Assembly (NCBI GenBank): GCA_944385475.1 | Contig: CALWXJ010000034.1 | Coordinates: forward strand, 25,642-89,641 | DNA length: 64,000 bases | From: an uncultured Oscillospiraceae bacterium | Lineage (GTDB): Bacteria; Bacillota; Clostridia; Oscillospirales; Oscillospiraceae | Direction: 5' to 3' | Part shown: positions 50,463-59,213 of the stretch, piece by piece | Position numbering within the stretch: the stretch's first letter is position 1 | Layout: each line of letters starts with the position of its first letter | Translations under genes and position numbers: made by a program | The notes under the pieces: generated by a model | Databases searched by the model: none | What the model was told of the DNA's origin: nothing | Seen by the model: the letters and a program-made list of their open reading frames with translations, nothing else

Positions 50463-51665
50463 TTATTTCCCGCCCTGCGCTTTATAGGCGGCAATTCCCA
50501 ATCCCAGCAGCTCCACCGCCCGGGTCAGCTCCGCGGGATTGGTGACATAGGCGATGCGGATCTCATTGCGGCCCTTTCCGGGCGTGGCATAGAACCCCTC
50601 TCCCGGGGCGTACATCACCGTCTCGCCATGATCTTCAAACTCCTCCAGCAAAAAGTACTGCAGCTTGTCGGCGTCCTCCACCGGCAAGGTGACCATCATG
50701 TAAAAGGCGCCCTCCGGCCGCTCATAACGCACCCCGGGGATCTTTTCCAGAGCCGCCAAAACAGCGTCCCGGCGATAGCGGTACTCCTGGCGGACCAGGT
50801 TATAGTACTCCGGCGTCATGGCGCGGTACATGGCGGCGGCGCCCACCTGATCCAGCGTAGCGGCGCAGAGGCGGCCCTGGCAGATTTTCAAGGCATGACC
50901 GATCAGTTCCCGGTTCCGGGAGATCAGGGCCCCTACCCGGGCGCCGGTGGCGGAAAACCGCTTGGATACCGAATCGATGACCACCAGATGGTCCGGGGCA
51001 TCGGTAAAGGACAAGATGGTGGACAGCTCCTCTCCCCGGTAGACCAGCTCCCGATACACCTCATCGCTGATGAGGAAGAGGTCGTGCTCCTTGGCGATAT
51101 CCACCAGCAGCCGCCGCTCCTGGGCCGTCAGCACCACACCGGTGGGGTTGCCGGGATCCGTCGCCAAAATTGCCCGGGTGTGCTCATTGATCAAAGGCTC
51201 GATTTTCTCCCGGGTGGCGTAGCGATATCCCTCCTCCGGCGTGGTGGAAATGGGACGGATCCGAGCCCCGGCCACCCGGATGAAGGTGTTGTAGTTGGGA
51301 TAGAAGGGCTCAGGTACCAAAACCTCGTCCCCCTCCTCAAGGATGCAGGAAAAAGCCAGCTGCAGCGCCTCGCTGCCGCCGAAGGTGGCCAGAATATCGT
51401 CGCACTCGATATCTACCCCCAGACCCCGGTAATAGTCCCGGACAGCCTCCAAATAGCTGTCCATGCCGGGGGAGGGGCCATATGCCAGCACGCTCTCCCC
51501 AAAGCGGCGTAGCTCCTCAAAAAAAGCGGGAGGCGTATCCACGTCCGGCTGGCCAATGTTCAGATGCAGCACCTTGCGCCCCTTGGCCTGGGCCTTCACC
51601 ATATAGGGGTGGAATTTTCGAATAGGAGATTGGTAGCACTCTTCGATTCTGCTGGAAAACTTCAT
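50463..51665 (-). CDS. PLP-dependent class I/II aminotransferase
   Basis: 400 residues of fold-type I. Features: LHLNIGQPDVDTPP, AYGPSPGMDSYLEA, FGGSEALQLAFSC, ATDPGNPTGVVLT, LISDEVYRELVY, and the PLP lysine in SVSKRFSATGARVG; Arg binding the alpha-carboxylate is in RNEIRIAYV. AspC/AlaA-type, amino donor not fixed by sequence. ATG 51665 follows AAGGAGG. Expression should depend on the T-box upstream; a probable alanine specifier hints at alanine formation, but this is inference. Confidence 0.92.
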   Translation of the reverse strand: MKFSSRIEECYQSPIRKFHPYMVKAQAKGRKVLHLNIGQPDVDTPPAFFEELRRFGESVLAYGPSPGMDSYLEAVRDYYRGLGVDIECDDILATFGGSEALQLAFSCILEEGDEVLVPEPFYPNYNTFIRVAGARIRPISTTPEEGYRYATREKIEPLINEHTRAILATDPGNPTGVVLTAQERRLLVDIAKEHDLFLISDEVYRELVYRGEELSTILSFTDAPDHLVVIDSVSKRFSATGARVGALISRNRELIGHALKICQGRLCAATLDQVGAAAMYRAMTPEYYNLVRQEYRYRRDAVLAALEKIPGVRYERPEGAFYMMVTLPVEDADKLQYFLLEEFEDHGETVMYAPGEGFYATPGKGRNEIRIAYVTNPAELTRAVELLGLGIAAYKAQGGK

Positions 51666-51707
51666 AAAATGGACCTCCTTGATCTCTTGGTTCGGAACAG
51701 GGGTCGA

Positions 51708-51955
51708 AAAAAACCGCCCCTGACCTGCGTCAGGGGCGGAATAAAAGTATTCCACGGTACCACCCTGATCTGTCCCCCTCACAGGAGGGACATCTCATTG
51801 TCATTGAATAACGGGAATGACCCGTCCCACTCATCGTGGGCTGCTCCGGAGTGGCTGCTTCGCGGCGTGGGCTGGGGGTTTGCACTGTCTCCCCCTCACT
51901 GAAAGCCGGTTTCGCAAAGCTGATTCCATCATCGCTTTTAAAAAATTGGAAGATT
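51708..51955 (-). promoter_or_regulatory. T-box riboswitch leader
   Basis: The minus-strand leader carries the T-box AGGGTGGTACCGTGG (51766-51752), whose TGGT can pair with an ACCA tRNA end, i.e. discriminator base A. It is followed by a GC-rich terminator (51739-51715) with seven T. A long stem I can be drawn: GCTTTGCG pairs CGCGAAGC, and the internal loop on the 3' side contains GCC followed by A, which suggests an alanine specifier; tRNA-Ala has discriminator A, in agreement. Uncharged tRNA would favour the antiterminator and switch on the aminotransferase operon. T-box identity is secure; the specifier is tentative. Confidence 0.9.
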
Positions 51956-51961
51956 GTTCAC

Positions 51962-51990
51962 ATTATACGCACACATGGCTCATTTGTCAA
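51962..51990 (-). promoter_or_regulatory. Consensus promoter of the T-box operon
   Basis: Minus strand TTGACA (51990-51985), exact 17-bp spacer, TATAAT (51967-51962). Both boxes are consensus, so control must come from the leader. Confidence 0.9.
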
Positions 51991-52017
51991 GACAGTGCCG
52001 GGAAATTTCCCCCGCTG

Positions 52018-54528
52018 TCAGGGGGCATCCTCTGTCCCAGCCTCCTCGCTTTGCCCTTCGGCCATCTGCATCTCCTGCCACTTTTCCCGGGTAATAAGCA
52101 ACTGGCGGGGCTTAGAACCCTCAAAGGGACCCACGATCCCCCGCTCTTCCATCTGGTCCACCAGGCGGGCAGCCCGGGAATAGCCCAGCTTCAGCCGCCG
52201 CTGCAGCATGGACACAGAGGCCTGTCCCGTCTCCAAAACCACTTCCACCGCAGCAGGGAGCAGCTCGTCTCCTGCCTCTTCGCCACCCTCGGAAACGGCA
52301 GTGCCCTTGGCGCTGCCCTTTTCTTTTTCCTGCAGGGTCTCGTCGATCTTGGCGATGACGGCGTCGTCATAGCGGGCCTCACCGGACTGCTTGACAACCT
52401 CTACCACAGATTCGATCTCCTCCGGAGAGATAAAGCACCCCTGCACCCGAGTGGGCTTCCCGGCGCCCAGAGGCGCGTACAGCATGTCCCCTTTGCCCAC
52501 CAGTTTCTCCGCTCCGGTGGTGTCCAGGATGATCCGAGACTCCAGGGAAGACGCCACGGCAAAGGCGATGCGGCTGGGGATATTGGCCTTCATAAGGCCG
52601 GTAATCACATCGGCGGAGGGCCGCTGGGTGGCGATCACCAGATGCACACCGGCGGCGCGTCCCATCTGCGCCACACGGCAAATGGACTCCTCCACCTCTT
52701 TGGCTGCCACCAGCATCAAGTCTGCCAGCTCATCGATCACCACCACCACGCTGGGCAGGGTCTCCAGATCCTCCCGGGTGCGGGCCAGGCGATTATACTC
52801 CTCCAGCTTTTTTACGCCGCACTGGGAGAAGGTCTTATACCGCTTCATCATCTCAAAGACAGCCCACTGCAGCGCGCCTGCTGCCTTTTTGGGATCCGTC
52901 ACCACAGGGATCAACAGATGGGGGATCCCATTATAGGGAGCCAATTCCACCATCTTGGGATCCACCATGATAAAGCGGACCTCCTCCGGGGTGGATTTAT
53001 ACAGCAAGCTGACGATCAGCGAGTTGGTGCATACAGATTTGCCCGAGCCGGTGGTACCGGCGATGAGGACATGGGGCAGCCGCTCAATGTCACCGATGAC
53101 ATTCCGTCCGCCGATATCTCTGCCCAGGGCAAATGCCACCTTGGAAGGGTGCTGCGTAAACTCCCGGGATTCGATCACATCCCGGATCAGCACCGGATGC
53201 ACCTGCTTATTGGGCACCTCAATCCCCACCACAGAGATCTTGTCCGGAATGGGTGCGATCCGCACCCCAGAGGCCCCCAGGGCCAGGGCAATGTCATCGG
53301 AGAGGTTGGTGATCTTGCTGAGCTTCACCCCCTGGTCCAGCACAAACTCATACCGGGTGACCGACGGGCCATGGATCACATCCCCTGCCCGGGCGTCCAC
53401 GCCGAAGCTGGAGAGGGTCTCTGCCAGACGGCGGGAGTTGTTGCGCAGCTCTGCCCCGGCCTCCACATGGTTTTCCGGCTGTCCCTGCCGCAGCAGCGTG
53501 ATAGGGGGGAATTGGTACTGCCCCTCCTCCCCCGCCATTTTCTCCTCGATCTCCGCGGTGACGGCGGCGGTCTGGGCCTCTACCTCCCGGGCAGCGGCGG
53601 CTTTTTCCTTCCGGGAAGGGGGCGTCTGTTCTGGGAGGGGCGCCTGCTCCTCAGGCTGGGGTGTCTGGGGGGCACTCTGGGGGGCGGGCTTTTGCAGCGG
53701 CGTCTCCTCCTCCAGCAGCACCTGGCCCGGAGTCTTCTGCTCCTCTGAGCGGCGGCGGAAGAAGTTGGGGATCATCCCCCTTTGCTTTTTCAGCACCTCC
53801 GTCTCCGGCAGGGCCTCCTTTTGGGCAGGCGGTGCCGCCTCGTCCCCCAGGGGGATGTCGATCTGCGGATGCTTCCTCTCCGTTGTCCGGGGGGGCACTG
53901 GGGTCTCCGCCTCTTTGATATGGATCCGGGGAGGCTGCTCTTCATACCGGGGGCGCTCCTGATGCCGCTTCATCAGTACCTGGACAACAGGCCACAGGGC
54001 CCCCAAAAGTGCCAGGGCCAGCAGCGCGGCAAGCACCACCATGGAAACCGGCCGGGAAAAGGCGGCCACAGAGCCCATGGCGATCATACCGGAGACCGCG
54101 CCGCCGGAATGCAGCTCCAGTCCCTGCTGCCAGAGGACCTTTAAAAAGCCCGCAGCGGCAGCTTCCCCACCTCCTGTCAGGACCACCTGGCAAAGGGATC
54201 CCACAATTATCGGCAGTACCAGGGCGCAACTCACCCGCAGCGTCACAGGGCGCCCATGGTGGAACAGCAATATGAGTCCCGCCAGCAAAAGCGCCGGCCC
54301 GGCCATCCAGTAGCCGTAGCCAAACAGACCCTTGATCAGCCAGGCGAGCCAATTGAGAACAATGGCGCTGACGCCCAGATAGCTCACAAAGAGGCACAGG
54401 CACAGCAGCAGGCAAACACCGCCCCCCACCTCCCGGCGGAAGGGACGCTTTTTCACCTGCTTACGGTTGGAGGCAGCGCCCTTCCGGGAGGAGCTTCCTC
54501 GACTCTTTTTTCTTGATGTGGTTGCCAC
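52018..54528 (-). CDS. ftsK: DNA translocase FtsK/SpoIIIE
   Basis: 836-residue septal DNA pump. A basic N-terminus is followed by four membrane helices (about residues 30-180), a Pro/Glu-rich linker (about 185-330), then the motor: KPGDVIHGPSVTRYEF-like DVIHGPSVTRYEFVL, Walker A AGTTGSGKSVCTNSLIVSLL, Walker B VVVVIDELADLML. The C-terminal gamma winged helix (QASVSMLQRRLKLGYSRAARLVDQME) reads polarity sequences. It may serve division, sporulation, or both. GTG 54528 stands 8 bases after AGGAG; TTG 54534 is too close. Confidence 0.96.
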   Translation of the reverse strand: MATTSRKKSRGSSSRKGAASNRKQVKKRPFRREVGGGVCLLLCLCLFVSYLGVSAIVLNWLAWLIKGLFGYGYWMAGPALLLAGLILLFHHGRPVTLRVSCALVLPIIVGSLCQVVLTGGGEAAAAGFLKVLWQQGLELHSGGAVSGMIAMGSVAAFSRPVSMVVLAALLALALLGALWPVVQVLMKRHQERPRYEEQPPRIHIKEAETPVPPRTTERKHPQIDIPLGDEAAPPAQKEALPETEVLKKQRGMIPNFFRRRSEEQKTPGQVLLEEETPLQKPAPQSAPQTPQPEEQAPLPEQTPPSRKEKAAAAREVEAQTAAVTAEIEEKMAGEEGQYQFPPITLLRQGQPENHVEAGAELRNNSRRLAETLSSFGVDARAGDVIHGPSVTRYEFVLDQGVKLSKITNLSDDIALALGASGVRIAPIPDKISVVGIEVPNKQVHPVLIRDVIESREFTQHPSKVAFALGRDIGGRNVIGDIERLPHVLIAGTTGSGKSVCTNSLIVSLLYKSTPEEVRFIMVDPKMVELAPYNGIPHLLIPVVTDPKKAAGALQWAVFEMMKRYKTFSQCGVKKLEEYNRLARTREDLETLPSVVVVIDELADLMLVAAKEVEESICRVAQMGRAAGVHLVIATQRPSADVITGLMKANIPSRIAFAVASSLESRIILDTTGAEKLVGKGDMLYAPLGAGKPTRVQGCFISPEEIESVVEVVKQSGEARYDDAVIAKIDETLQEKEKGSAKGTAVSEGGEEAGDELLPAAVEVVLETGQASVSMLQRRLKLGYSRAARLVDQMEERGIVGPFEGSKPRQLLITREKWQEMQMAEGQSEEAGTEDAP

Positions 54529-54597
54529 CAACAACTCTCCTCTCGGGATAAAATGGAATCTGCCCCCAGGCAGATAGAACGGACCCGGGGCGATCTT

Positions 54598-55443
54598 TTA
54601 TTTCTGGAAGAAGGTGAAAATCAGGGTCAGCCCTCCCACAGCCCAGCAGTAGTAGGCAAACCAGCCGAATTTCCCTTTATCGGCGATCATCTTCAAAAGC
54701 CGGATGCAGGCATAGCCCACAACGGCAGCCACCGCCACCCCTACCAGGTAGACCGGGACGGCACTCCAGTCAATACCGGCATCGAGGGCGTCTTTCAGGC
54801 TGAGGATATTGGCCCCCAAAATGGCTGGAATGGACAGCAAGAAAGAATAGCGCACCGCGAACTTGCGCTCAAAGCCCACCAGGCATCCGGTGGTGATGGT
54901 GGTGCCGGACCGGGACAGCCCCGGGCAGGTGGCCAGTGCCTGGGCCGCTCCCACGATCAGCACGTCCCGCATCCGGGCGGACTTGGCCGTCTTCCGCCCC
55001 CGGCGCACCCGGTCGCTGAGAAACAGCAGGCACCCTGTCACGATCAGCGCCCCGGCCACCACATACAAGTTCTCTCCCAGGCTCTCAATAAAGTCTTTCA
55101 CAGGCAATACCGCAAATAGCGGCAGCGTGCCCACAATGATCAGCACAATCAGCCGCCGGGCCGGGGGGATCACTGCCGGGGTCGTATGGTGGACAAGGTC
55201 CCCCACCCCGGCGAAAAATTCCCGGATCATGTCCCGGATATCCTGCCAATAGGCCACAAATACCGCCACCAGCGTACCTAAATGCAGCAGCACATCAAAA
55301 AATCCGGGGATATCCCCCAGGTCAGCCTGACTCAGCAGCTGCTGGGCAATGGCCAGGTGACCGGAGCTGGAGATGGGTAAAAACTCTGTCAGCCCCTGGA
55401 TGAATCCCAGCACAATGGATGAGAATAAAGACAACGCCCTCAC
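54598..55443 (-). CDS. uppP: Undecaprenyl-diphosphate phosphatase
   Basis: Recycles the wall lipid carrier by removing a phosphate from undecaprenyl diphosphate; about 281 residues, seven or eight membrane helices. Motifs: GFIQGLTEFLPISSSGHLAI and CPGLSRSGTTITTGCLVGF. The best start is unclear: GTG 55443 is close to AGGAG, while TTG 55434 has a spacing of 10. It also confers bacitracin tolerance in other bacteria, in line with the Bce module in the window, but no common control is visible. It has its own promoter. Confidence 0.95.
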   Translation of the reverse strand: MRALSLFSSIVLGFIQGLTEFLPISSSGHLAIAQQLLSQADLGDIPGFFDVLLHLGTLVAVFVAYWQDIRDMIREFFAGVGDLVHHTTPAVIPPARRLIVLIIVGTLPLFAVLPVKDFIESLGENLYVVAGALIVTGCLLFLSDRVRRGRKTAKSARMRDVLIVGAAQALATCPGLSRSGTTITTGCLVGFERKFAVRYSFLLSIPAILGANILSLKDALDAGIDWSAVPVYLVGVAVAAVVGYACIRLLKMIADKGKFGWFAYYCWAVGGLTLIFTFFQK

Positions 55444-55462
55444 ACTCCTTTTGATAAAAAAT

Positions 55463-55491
55463 AGTATACCATGCGGGTCTTACAAATTCCA
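55463..55491 (-). promoter_or_regulatory. Possible promoter of uppP
   Basis: Minus strand TGGAAT (55491-55486), 17-bp spacer, TATACT (55468-55463). The -35 is weak. The remaining 55492-55676 holds no gene that I can see. Confidence 0.4.
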
Positions 55492-55676
55492 GTCATATTT
55501 GGAAAGGTGCGCCTTCTCCCGGAGATACCTCTTTTCCAAGGATCCAATCACTCCCCACAGAAGGCAGATATCCCATGGAGCGGGGTTTTACCACCGGTGC
55601 GGGAATCAGCGGGGCCGTTGTCAGAAAACAGCCGACCATACCGGCGCCGCCCAGTGGTGTTTTCCACCGGAAAAAG

Positions 55677-55708
55677 CAGCGGGAAGATCCCAAAGGATCT
55701 TCCCGCTG
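55677..55708 (-). terminator. Terminator after rnc
   Basis: 14-bp perfect stem CAGCGGGAAGATCC / GGATCTTCCCGCTG, loop of 4. The minus strand continues CTTTTTCC. Confidence 0.85.
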
Positions 55709-55737
55709 TCTTTGGTCCATAAAGGGCAAGCACTGCC

Positions 55738-56433
55738 TTACTCCGTCTCCGGCTCCCGCTCCAGATCCGCCAGAGCCGCCTTGGCTGCCGCCTGCTCTGC
55801 CTCTTTTTTGCTATGGCCGCTGCCCTGACCGATGGCTTTTCCATTTAAGCAGACCTGGGTAATGAAGGTCTTGGCGTGGTCCGGCCCCTCTTCTCCCACC
55901 ATACAATAGGTCAGGTCCTGCCCCGCCTGGCGCTGCACGAATTCCTGCAGCGCTGTCTTATAATCCTTTCGCCGCTCCTCCACCACTTCTTCCCGCTCCG
56001 CATCGATCAGCAGGCGGTGGATGAGCCCCGAGGCAGCCGTGATCCCCCCGTCCAGATAAACCGCGGCAAAGATGGCCTCCATGGCATCGGCCAGGATGGA
56101 TGTGCGCTCCCGTCCGCCGCCGGCCTCCTCTCCCCGGCCCAGCTTCAGATAGTCCCCCAGGGAGATCTTTTGCGCCACCTCATAAAGGCTCTGCTCGCAC
56201 ACCAGGGCCGCCCGGATCCGGGTGAGATCTCCCTCCGGCAAATCCGGATGGTGGGTGTAGAGAAATTCCGCCGTTACAAAGCCCAGCACCGAATCTCCCA
56301 AAAATTCCAGTCGCTCGTTGCTGTGGATATGGGCAGCGCGGTGCTCGTTGGCGTAAGAGCTGTGATTCAGCGCCTGGCTGAGAAGCTCCGGGGAACGAAA
56401 CGTATAATTGAGTTTTTTCTCCAGTTCTTGCAT
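55738..56433 (-). CDS. rnc: Ribonuclease III
   Basis: Double-strand RNase for rRNA and mRNA processing; 231 residues. Nuclease domain: YTFRSPELLSQALNHSSYANE, NERLEFLGDSVLGFVTAEFL (signature ERLEFLGDS), ILADAMEAIFAAVYLDGG (Mg-binding Glu). A dsRNA-binding domain fills the C-terminal 70 residues (KTALQEFVQRQAGQDLTYCM, GHSKKEAEQAAAKAAL). ATG 56433 has GGGGTGA about 7 bases upstream; ATG 56439 is too close. Follows acpP by about 50 bases. Its usual partner smc is 34 kb away. Confidence 0.96.
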   Translation of the reverse strand: MQELEKKLNYTFRSPELLSQALNHSSYANEHRAAHIHSNERLEFLGDSVLGFVTAEFLYTHHPDLPEGDLTRIRAALVCEQSLYEVAQKISLGDYLKLGRGEEAGGGRERTSILADAMEAIFAAVYLDGGITAASGLIHRLLIDAEREEVVEERRKDYKTALQEFVQRQAGQDLTYCMVGEEGPDHAKTFITQVCLNGKAIGQGSGHSKKEAEQAAAKAALADLEREPETE

Positions 56434-56453
56434 CCGCATTCACCCCATATAAG

Positions 56454-56479
56454 GAAACCCCGCTGACCGCGGGGCTTTC
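56454..56479 (-). terminator. Weak hairpin between acpP and rnc
   Basis: CCCCGC/GCGGGG stem extended by a GAAA/TTTC pairing, loop of 5. It may lower rnc expression relative to acpP, or only mark an intercistronic end. Confidence 0.5.
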
Positions 56480-56485
56480 CTCCAA

Positions 56486-56731
56486 TCATTTCAGCTTTCC
56501 TGCAATGTAATTCACGGCGTCGCCCACCGTCTCAAGGCCGCCCAGATCGTCCTCCTGGACTTCTCCGATCTCAAACTCTTCCTCCATGGCCATGACCAGC
56601 TCCACCAGGTCCACCGAATCTGCTCCCAGATCCTCATCAAAGCTGGTGTCCATGGTCACATCCTCAGGATCCTTGGCAAATTGTTCTGCCACAAGGCTGC
56701 GCAGGGTTTGAAAAATTTCCTCAGTTGACAT
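56486..56731 (-). CDS. acpP: Acyl carrier protein
   Basis: 81 residues, strongly acidic. The phosphopantetheine Ser is in DLGADSVDLVELVMAMEEEF, the family motif. Starts MSTEEIFQTLRSLVAEQF with AGGAGTG upstream. Next to plsX, the usual fatty-acid and phospholipid gene pair. Confidence 0.97.
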   Translation of the reverse strand: MSTEEIFQTLRSLVAEQFAKDPEDVTMDTSFDEDLGADSVDLVELVMAMEEEFEIGEVQEDDLGGLETVGDAVNYIAGKLK

Positions 56732-56797
56732 TATCCTCACTCCTATGGAATTGCTTGCAAATTGCTGAGGCAATCATACGGCAACAAAGAGGCCCTG

Positions 56798-57844
56798 TCA
56801 AGCCTCATTTCTATTTTTTACCGCCCCAGACCCCACCGTCATGGCAGAGACATTGGCCTCAATGTCAGAAATGAAGCCGCTTTGGGCGTATTCCTTGGCC
56901 CGGACAATGGCATTGCAGATCGCCCGGGCGTCAGAGGCTCCGTGGGCCTTGATCACTGGCCGGGAGATTCCCAAAAACGGCGTCCCTCCCACCTCAGAGG
57001 GATCCATGAGCTTTTTCAGATTCTGTATATCGCCTTTCAAAAGCGCCGCCGCCACCTTGGTCTTGGCGCTGGAGAGGAACATCCCCTTTAAGGTCTTCAT
57101 CAGGAATTTCGCGGTGCCCTCGATGGTCTTGAGCATGATGTTTCCGGAGTAGCCATCCGCCACTGCCACATCCACTGCTCCCATCATCACATCATTGGCC
57201 TCCACATTACCCACGAAATTCAGCCGCCCCTCCTCCTTTGCCTGCTGCAGCAGCGCATAGGTCTCATGGCGCAGGGTATCCCCCTTCTCCTCCTCGGCGC
57301 CGATATTCAAAAGTCCCACCCGGGGCTTTTCCACACCGCTCACCTTCTGGGCGTAAAAGCTGGCAAGGTAGGCAAACTGCAAAAGATACTCCGGGGTACA
57401 CTCCGCGTTGGCTCCGCAGTCGCACAAGATCACCTTGCCCCCCATCACCGGAAAACTGGGGCCCATGGCGGCCCGGCGGATCCCACGGATCCGCTTGACC
57501 AGCAGTGTCGCCCCGGCAAGGAGCGCCCCGGTGGATCCGGCGGAGACAAAGGCGTCCCCTTCCCCGCTGCGCAGCAGATTCAACCCCATGGTCAGCGAGG
57601 AGTCCTTTTTCGTTTTAAAAGCCATGGCGGGGTCATCAGAGATCTCCACCACCTCCGTTGCGTTGCGGATCTCCACTCCCGCAGGCAGTTCCTTGAGTCC
57701 GGCCTGATCCACGCAGCGCAGGACCTCTTCCACACGGCCCACCAGAAGGATCTCCACCCCATGCAGGCGGTTGGCCTCCAATGCGCCCTGTACCGCCGCT
57801 GCAGGGGCGTTGTCCCCTCCCATGGCGTCTACAATGATCTTCAT
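56798..57844 (-). CDS. plsX: Phosphate acyltransferase PlsX
   Basis: Makes acyl-phosphate from acyl-ACP for phospholipid synthesis; 348 residues, normal length. Motifs: KIIVDAMGGDNAP at the N-terminus, SDDPAMAFKTKKDSSL, FVSAGSTGALLAGATLLVKR, LCDCGANAECTPEYLLQFA, VADGYSGNIMLKTIEG, and GTPFLGISRPVIKAHGASDA. Overlaps the trmFO stop by 4 bases; acpP is downstream. Confidence 0.97.
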   Translation of the reverse strand: MKIIVDAMGGDNAPAAAVQGALEANRLHGVEILLVGRVEEVLRCVDQAGLKELPAGVEIRNATEVVEISDDPAMAFKTKKDSSLTMGLNLLRSGEGDAFVSAGSTGALLAGATLLVKRIRGIRRAAMGPSFPVMGGKVILCDCGANAECTPEYLLQFAYLASFYAQKVSGVEKPRVGLLNIGAEEEKGDTLRHETYALLQQAKEEGRLNFVGNVEANDVMMGAVDVAVADGYSGNIMLKTIEGTAKFLMKTLKGMFLSSAKTKVAAALLKGDIQNLKKLMDPSEVGGTPFLGISRPVIKAHGASDARAICNAIVRAKEYAQSGFISDIEANVSAMTVGSGAVKNRNEA

Positions 57845-59184
57845 GCGTTTTCCCTCCTTGCCTGCGGCATCTCATCCTCCAGCACGTCCTCCCGGATACC
57901 ATCGATCACTGCCAGGGACCGGGCAGACAGCTCCGCGTTTTTGTTCCGCTTTCCCTTCACCCGGTACCCCAGGGGCGGGATGATGCCGAAGTTGATATTC
58001 ATGGGCTGAAAGTCTGTGATGGACTCGTTGGATATATACAGTCCCAGGGCGCCGATGGCCGTCTCCTGGGGAAAATCCACCGGCGGGCGGCCCTCCAGGC
58101 GGCGGGCCAGCTCCACCCCCACCAAAAATCCGCTGGCAGCGGATTCCACATATCCCTCCACCCCGGTCATCTGCCCGGCAAAGCAGATCCGACTCTGGGA
58201 TCTCAAGCGGTAATACCGGTCCAGCAGCCGGGGAGAATTCAAAAATGTATTGCGATGCATGACCCCATAGCGCAGGAATTCCGCCTGCTCCAGCCCAGGG
58301 ATCATGGAGAATACCCGCCTTTGCTCGGGAAACTTCAAATGGGTCTGAAACCCCACCAGATTGTACACTGTCCCGGCGGCGTTGTCCTTGCGCAGCTGCA
58401 CCACGGCATAGGGTTCCCTGCCGGTCCGGGGGTCCTTCAATCCCCGGGGCTTCAAGGGCCCATAAAGCAGCGTATCATGCCCCCGGCGGGCCATGACCTC
58501 CACCGGCATACACCCTTCAAACACCTGCTGGTCTTCAAACCCGTGGACAGGGGCCTCCTCAGCCGTAGTCAGTGCCTGCCAGAAGGCGTCATACTCTTCC
58601 TGCGTCATGGGACAGTTTACATAATCTGCCGTCCCTTTATCATAGCGGGAGCCAAACCAAGCCCGCTCCAGATCCACGCTCTCCGCGGAGACCAGGGGCG
58701 CAGCGGCATCGTAAAAATGCAGGGCCGTATCCGTTCCCAAAAGCTGGGAGAGGCGCTGGGCCAGTGGATCGGAGGTGAGGGGGCCGGAGGCGATAACCAC
58801 CTGGCCCTGGGGAAGATCCGTCACCTCTCCGGGCACCACGGTGATATTGGGGTGGGTCTTGATCCGCTGGGTCACCAGGGCCGAAAACCCCTCCCGGTCC
58901 ACCGCCAGGGCGCCCCCGGCTTCCACCGCCGTGGCGTCGGCGCAGGCGAGGATCAAACTCCCCAGGCGCCTCAGTTCCTCTTTCAAAAGGCCCACGGCGT
59001 TTTCCAGCTGATTGCTGCGCAGGGAGTTGGAGCAGCAAAGCTCCGCAAACTGCCCCGTCACATGGGCAGGGGTGGTTTTCTCCGGCTTCATCTCGCAAAG
59101 CCGCACCGGGATCCCCCGCTGGGCCAGCTGCCAGGCACACTCGCTGCCGGCCAGGCCGGCGCCGATGACACTTACAGGTTCCAT
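57841..59184 (-). CDS. trmFO: Folate-dependent tRNA (uracil-54-C5)-methyltransferase TrmFO
   Basis: FAD enzyme that makes ribothymidine at position 54 of tRNA using methylene-tetrahydrofolate; 447 residues. FAD-binding VIGAGLAGSECAWQLAQRGIPV, AELCCSNSLRSNQLENAVGLLKEELR, DNAAGTVYNLVGFQTHLKFPEQ, and AGQMTGVEGYVESAASGFLVG. Located between topA and plsX; topA-trmFO is a conserved Firmicute pair. AGGAAG precedes the ATG. Confidence 0.96.
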   Translation of the reverse strand: MEPVSVIGAGLAGSECAWQLAQRGIPVRLCEMKPEKTTPAHVTGQFAELCCSNSLRSNQLENAVGLLKEELRRLGSLILACADATAVEAGGALAVDREGFSALVTQRIKTHPNITVVPGEVTDLPQGQVVIASGPLTSDPLAQRLSQLLGTDTALHFYDAAAPLVSAESVDLERAWFGSRYDKGTADYVNCPMTQEEYDAFWQALTTAEEAPVHGFEDQQVFEGCMPVEVMARRGHDTLLYGPLKPRGLKDPRTGREPYAVVQLRKDNAAGTVYNLVGFQTHLKFPEQRRVFSMIPGLEQAEFLRYGVMHRNTFLNSPRLLDRYYRLRSQSRICFAGQMTGVEGYVESAASGFLVGVELARRLEGRPPVDFPQETAIGALGLYISNESITDFQPMNINFGIIPPLGYRVKGKRNKNAELSARSLAVIDGIREDVLEDEMPQARRENA

Positions 59185-59213
59185 TGCTTCCTCCTCTGCC
59201 GGGGCATTTCCCC

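Noticed and set aside
51817-53748. A 643-codon open frame opposite ftsK and the T-box
   Set aside because: Runs through the T-box leader and against conserved ftsK motifs; composition is not protein-like.
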